From Pleomorphomonas carboxyditropha (GTDB lineage Bacteria > Pseudomonadota > Alphaproteobacteria > Rhizobiales > Pleomorphomonadaceae): DNA of 64,000 bases. This document shows positions 60,814-64,000 of this stretch, piece after piece (position 1 is the first letter of the stretch; every line of letters starts with the position of its first letter). Both the position numbers and the translations under genes were made by a program. The stretch lies in NCBI RefSeq assembly GCF_002770725.1, contig NZ_NQVN01000003.1:62001-126000 (forward strand), in the 5' to 3' direction. The notes below the pieces were generated by a model. That model was not told where the DNA came from and searched no databases. It saw only the letters and a list, made by a program, of their open reading frames with translations.

Positions 60814-61644
60814 ATGGACTTCCTCACGGCCTACAAGATTCCGGTCGGCCCCTGGGCCAAGACGCTGGTCGACTGGCTGACGGCCAACGGCGGCGGCGTC
60901 TTCGACGCCATCGCCGCCGTGCTGGGCGGCGCCGTCGGCTGGATCGTGCTGGCGTTGCAGGCGCCGCCGCCGCCGGTGACCGTGGCGCTGATCGCCACGC
61001 TGGCCTTCATCCTGAAGCGCTCGATTCCGCTGGCGCTGTTCGTCGCCGCCGCCCTGCTGTTCATCGTCAACCAGGGCTTCTGGAAGGAGACGACGCAGAC
61101 GCTCGCCCTCGTCGTCGCCTCGTCGGCGGTGTGCATGGGCCTCGGCGTGCCGATCGGCATCCTGGCGGCGCGCCGGCCCTGGGCGATGGCGGCGCTCAGG
61201 CCGGTGCTCGACCTGATGCAGACCATCCCCACCTTCGTCTACCTCATTCCGGCGCTGGTGCTGTTCGGCCTGGGCATGGTGCCGGGCCTGATCGCCACGG
61301 TGATCTTCGCCCTGCCTGCCTCGATCCGCCTCACCGCCCTCGGCGTCTCCTCGACGCCGAAGCCGCTGATCGAGGCGGCCGACAGCTTCGGCGCCACGCC
61401 GCTGCAGCGCCTCGTCAAGGTGGAGCTGCCGCACGCCATGCCGCAGATCCTCGCCGGCCTCACCCAGACCATCATGCTGTCGCTGTCGATGGTGGTGATC
61501 GCCGCCATGGTCGGCGCCAACGGTCTCGGCGTGCCGGTGGTCAGGGCGCTCAACACCGTCAACATCGGCATGGGCTTCACCGCCGGTCTCGCCATCGTGC
61601 TGATCGCCATCATGCTCGACCGCATGTGCCGGATCCGCGGCTGA
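60814..61644 (+). CDS. choW: Choline ABC transporter permease
   Basis: The 276-residue membrane protein has about six helices and the permease signature EAADSFGATPLQRLVKVELPHAMPQILAGL. Like other ProW-type permeases it has an N-terminal extension (residues 1-50). It lies 33 bases after choX and ten bases before choV. Confidence 0.92.
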   Translation: MDFLTAYKIPVGPWAKTLVDWLTANGGGVFDAIAAVLGGAVGWIVLALQAPPPPVTVALIATLAFILKRSIPLALFVAAALLFIVNQGFWKETTQTLALVVASSAVCMGLGVPIGILAARRPWAMAALRPVLDLMQTIPTFVYLIPALVLFGLGMVPGLIATVIFALPASIRLTALGVSSTPKPLIEAADSFGATPLQRLVKVELPHAMPQILAGLTQTIMLSLSMVVIAAMVGANGLGVPVVRALNTVNIGMGFTAGLAIVLIAIMLDRMCRIRG

Positions 61645-61654
61645 GGAGTTTGTC

Positions 61655-62701
61655 TTGCCGTCCTCCCGCGTTCGCGACGCGCTGCGCTTCGAGCGCGTCG
61701 ACATCGTCTTCGGCAGGAAGCCGCAGGCCGCCTTCCCGCTGATCGATGCCGGCCTCACGCCGTCGGAGATCGCCGCCGATACCGGCCTGACGGTCGGCGC
61801 CATGCAGGCGTCCTTCTCGGTGCGCGAGGGCGAATGCCTGGTGCTGATGGGCCTTTCCGGTTCCGGCAAGTCGACGCTGGTCCGGGCCGTCAACGGCCTC
61901 AACCGGATCAGCCGTGGCCGCCTGCTGGTGCGCGACGGGGAGGAAGAGGTCGACGTCGCCCGCTGCGATGCCGCGGCGCTGCGCCGCATCCGCCGCCAGC
62001 GCGTCGCCATGGTGTTCCAGCAGTTCGGCCTCCTGCCTTGGCGGACGGTGGCCGACAACGTGGCGCTCGGCCTCGAGCTTTCCGGCATCCCCAAGGCGGA
62101 GATCGCCGCCCGCGTCGAAACCGAGCTCAGGCGCGTCCATCTGGCGGACTGGGCCGATCGCCGGGTGCAGGAGCTTTCCGGCGGCATGCAGCAGCGGGTC
62201 GGCCTCGCCCGGGCGTTCGCCACCGAGGCGCCGATCCTTCTGATGGACGAGCCCTTCTCGGCGCTCGATCCGCTCATCCGCGACAAGCTGCAGGACGAGC
62301 TGATCGGCTTCCGCGCCGAACTCAAGCGCACCATCCTGTTCGTCAGCCACGACCTCGACGAGGCGATGAAGCTCGGCGACCGCATCGCCATCATGGCCGG
62401 CGGCCGCGTGGTGCAGGTGGGCACCGCGCAGGAGATCATGCTCGCGCCGGCGACGCCCTATGTCGCCGAATTCGTCGCCCACATGAACCCGCTCAACGTG
62501 TTGCGCGCCGCCGACGTGATGACGGCCGCCGTCGATGCGGCGCGCGAGGAGGGTGACGCCGTGGTCGCCCGCTGCACGCCGATCCGCGAGGTGATGGCCG
62601 CCTCCGTCGCCACCGGCAGGCCGGTGCTGGTGGAGGACGGCGGCCAAATCGTCGGCGCCATCAGCTCGGAAGCGATCCTGAAGGCCATCCTCAGGAAGTG
62701 A
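61655..62701 (+). CDS. choV: Choline ABC transporter ATP-binding protein
   Basis: The 348-residue protein has Walker A GLSGSGKST near residue 67, signature LSGGMQQRVGLARAF, Walker B ILLMDEPFSALDP and the switch FVSHD. The C-terminal 60 residues (IREVMAASVATGRPVLVEDGGQIVGAIS) look like a single CBS-type half, shorter than the paired CBS of ProV/OpuA. The start is TTG at 61655 with GAGGAG upstream. Its stop codon directly abuts that of the opposing speB-like gene. Confidence 0.92.
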   Translation: MPSSRVRDALRFERVDIVFGRKPQAAFPLIDAGLTPSEIAADTGLTVGAMQASFSVREGECLVLMGLSGSGKSTLVRAVNGLNRISRGRLLVRDGEEEVDVARCDAAALRRIRRQRVAMVFQQFGLLPWRTVADNVALGLELSGIPKAEIAARVETELRRVHLADWADRRVQELSGGMQQRVGLARAFATEAPILLMDEPFSALDPLIRDKLQDELIGFRAELKRTILFVSHDLDEAMKLGDRIAIMAGGRVVQVGTAQEIMLAPATPYVAEFVAHMNPLNVLRAADVMTAAVDAAREEGDAVVARCTPIREVMAASVATGRPVLVEDGGQIVGAISSEAILKAILRK

Positions 62702-63604
62702 TCAGCCGGTCTTCGCCGATCCAACGAGGCCGAGATAGTCCCAGATCACCGTGGCGGCGGCGAGCGCCGTGATCTCCGAGACGTCATAGGCGGGCGCCAC
62801 CTCGACGACGTCCATGCCGACGAAGTCGATGCCCGTCAGGCTTCGCAGGATCGCCTGGCTCTGCCAGGGGAATAGCCCGGCGAATTCCGGCGTGCCGGTG
62901 CCAGGCGCAAAGGCCGGGTCGAGACAGTCGACATCATAGCTGAAATAGGCCGGTCCGGCGCCGATCACCTGGCGGATGCGCTCGGTCACGGCGGCCGGCC
63001 CCAGCGCGTGGACGTCCTGGGCGGTGAGGATGCCGACGCCCCTGCCGATCGTCCAGTCCCACACGTCGCGCTGCACCGGCGAGCGGATGCCGATCTGGAC
63101 CATCCGCCGGGGATCGACGAGGCCCTCCTCGATGGCATGATAGAACGGCGAGCCGTGGCCGTAGACCTGACCGAAGTTGTCCGGCCAGGTGTCGACGTGG
63201 GCGTCGAAATGAACGAGGCCGAGCGGCGCGCCGAGCTTGCGGCGAAGCGCCCGCAACAGCGGCAGCGTGATGCCGTGCTCGCCGCCGATGGCAATGAGGT
63301 GGTTCAGATCCTCGGCCTGCCGTTCGATCACCCGGTAGCTTTCGGCAAGATCGCCGAGGGCGATCGCGAAGTCGCCGATGTCGGCGATGTCGAGCCGGGT
63401 CGGATCGATCCAGAAATGCGGATGATCGCCGTCGGTCAGCATGCGGCTCGCCGCGCGCACGGCGGCCGGGCCGGAGCGGGCGCCGGTGCGGTTGGTGACG
63501 CCGATATCGAGCGGAATGCCGGCCAGCGCATAGGCGGCGCTGCGATCGAAGCGGGCGAGCCCCATGAAGCTCGGGGCGACGGCAAAGGTCGGGGTACCGG
63601 ACAT
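62702..63604 (-). CDS. speB: Agmatinase-family ureohydrolase
   Basis: The 300-residue protein has all three manganese motifs of the arginase/agmatinase family: GGEHGITLP, HFDAHVDTW and SYDVDCLDPAFAPGTGTPE. It splits urea from agmatine or a related guanidino compound such as guanidinobutyrate; sequence by eye cannot separate these. It ends on the base next to the choV stop, with no room for a terminator between the convergent genes. Confidence 0.87.
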   Translation of the reverse strand: MSGTPTFAVAPSFMGLARFDRSAAYALAGIPLDIGVTNRTGARSGPAAVRAASRMLTDGDHPHFWIDPTRLDIADIGDFAIALGDLAESYRVIERQAEDLNHLIAIGGEHGITLPLLRALRRKLGAPLGLVHFDAHVDTWPDNFGQVYGHGSPFYHAIEEGLVDPRRMVQIGIRSPVQRDVWDWTIGRGVGILTAQDVHALGPAAVTERIRQVIGAGPAYFSYDVDCLDPAFAPGTGTPEFAGLFPWQSQAILRSLTGIDFVGMDVVEVAPAYDVSEITALAAATVIWDYLGLVGSAKTG

Positions 63605-63635
63605 GACGCTCCTGAGAGTGCAAAGCCGGCGCCGC

Positions 63636-64000
63636 TCAGGTCTCGGCGGCGACCGGCAGATGGATGGTCGCAGTCAAGCCGCCGCCGGGCCGGTTGGCAA
63701 GCGTCAATTCGCCGCCATGGGCGCGGACGACCGACCGCGCCGTGGCAAGGCCGAGGCCGACGCCGCCGGTTTCCAGGTTGCGCGAGGTCTCGAGCCGGGT
63801 GAAGGGGGCGAACACCTCCTCCATCTTGTCCTCGGGAATGCCGGGACCGTCGTCGTCGACGGCGATGACGACGGCCGCCGCCGAGCGTTCCAGCCGGATG
63901 CGGGCGCGGACGCCGTAGCGGACGGCGTTCTCCACGAGGTTGCGCAGGGCGCGCCTGAGCGACACCGGCCGCACCGACAGATAGACGTGCTCCGGCCCCT
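63636..64000 (-). CDS. Sensor histidine kinase, C-terminal ATPase domain (5' end outside window)
   Basis: The frame is open to the window edge on the minus strand, so the gene continues to the right. The visible 121 residues hold the HATPase core: N box (ALRNLVENAVRYG), G1 (VDDDGPGIP), F box (FAPFTRLETSRN) and G2 (GGVGLGLATARSVVRAHGG). The histidine, sensor and membrane parts lie outside the window. It ends 31 bases before the ureohydrolase start. Confidence 0.88.
   Translation of the reverse strand, partial: GPEHVYLSVRPVSLRRALRNLVENAVRYGVRARIRLERSAAAVVIAVDDDGPGIPEDKMEEVFAPFTRLETSRNLETGGVGLGLATARSVVRAHGGELTLANRPGGGLTATIHLPVAAET

Noticed and set aside
59836-62439. An 867-codon minus-strand frame opposite choXWV
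   Set aside because: The + strand genes have complete choline transporter motifs; the antisense frame is a composition artefact.

Overview
The window joins two unlike pieces of DNA. Positions 1 to about 46,836 are the larger part of an integrative and conjugative element (ICE) of the clc/PFGI-1 (PAGI-2-like) class. Its left end lies outside the window. Positions from about 46,819 onward are chromosome, starting with a tRNA-Gly(CCC) gene that serves as the attachment site. The chromosomal genes suggest a GC-rich alphaproteobacterium of the Rhizobiales/Hyphomicrobiales type: a double-length dCTP deaminase, metZ behind a SAM-II riboswitch, a membrane-anchored CycM-like cytochrome c, and betI beside choXWV. 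I cannot name the genus. ICEs of this class are known mostly from beta- and gammaproteobacteria.

ICE layout. The window opens in the 3' end of topB, followed by a run of ICE accessory genes (1.4-13.5 kb): DUF3085, STY4534/DUF3577, DUF3275, DUF932, a DUF6094 methyltransferase-like protein, a DEAH helicase, and several conserved unknowns. Most are separated by hairpins and terminators. Conjugation genes follow: pilL, TIGR03759, a lytic transglycosylase, TIGR03765, the coupling protein traD and TIGR03747 (13.7-19.75 kb); then RAQPRD, TIGR03758, 03745, 03750, 03746, 03749, 03752, 03751, the TraC-like ATPase and a DsbG-like protein (26.1-34.7 kb); then radC, TIGR03757, 03756, 03755 and a TraG-N protein (34.9-40.2 kb). 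The integrase-side end carries DUF3742, a PrlF-YhaV toxin-antitoxin pair, the MOBH relaxase traI, an XRE regulator divergent from an HTH-less LysR effector domain, and a tyrosine integrase with a long C-terminal extension.

Cargo. A defence island (19.9-25.9 kb) splits the conjugation genes between TIGR03747 and RAQPRD. It is a type II CBASS operon in the Vibrio cholerae VSP-1 gene order: a CapV-like patatin phospholipase, a DncV-like cyclic-dinucleotide synthase, the Cap2 E1-E2 fusion and the Cap3 JAMM protease. A small DUF2188 protein precedes it. A divergent HTH repressor and ImmA/IrrE-type protease pair matches the CapH-CapP control module. Repeated GTTGTC half-sites lie between the two transcription units.

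The most unusual non-coding feature is a structured element of about 125 bp, present five times (1187, 3548, 5520, 9126 and 34660). Each copy sits in the leader of an ICE gene. Each has at least three hairpins, kept by compensatory base changes, and a near-constant CATGCCCAGG linker.

Chromosomal side (46.9-64 kb): dCTP deaminase, a CHASE4-like/GGDEF diguanylate cyclase, the SAM-II riboswitch with metZ, a MarR regulator, an NlpC/P60 hydrolase, an amino-acid-type binding protein, apaG, a two-copy GC-rich repeat, a DUF6460 protein, nudC, pheA, kdsB, cytochrome c, an EamA exporter, betI divergent from choXWV, an agmatinase-family ureohydrolase, and the 3' end of a sensor kinase.
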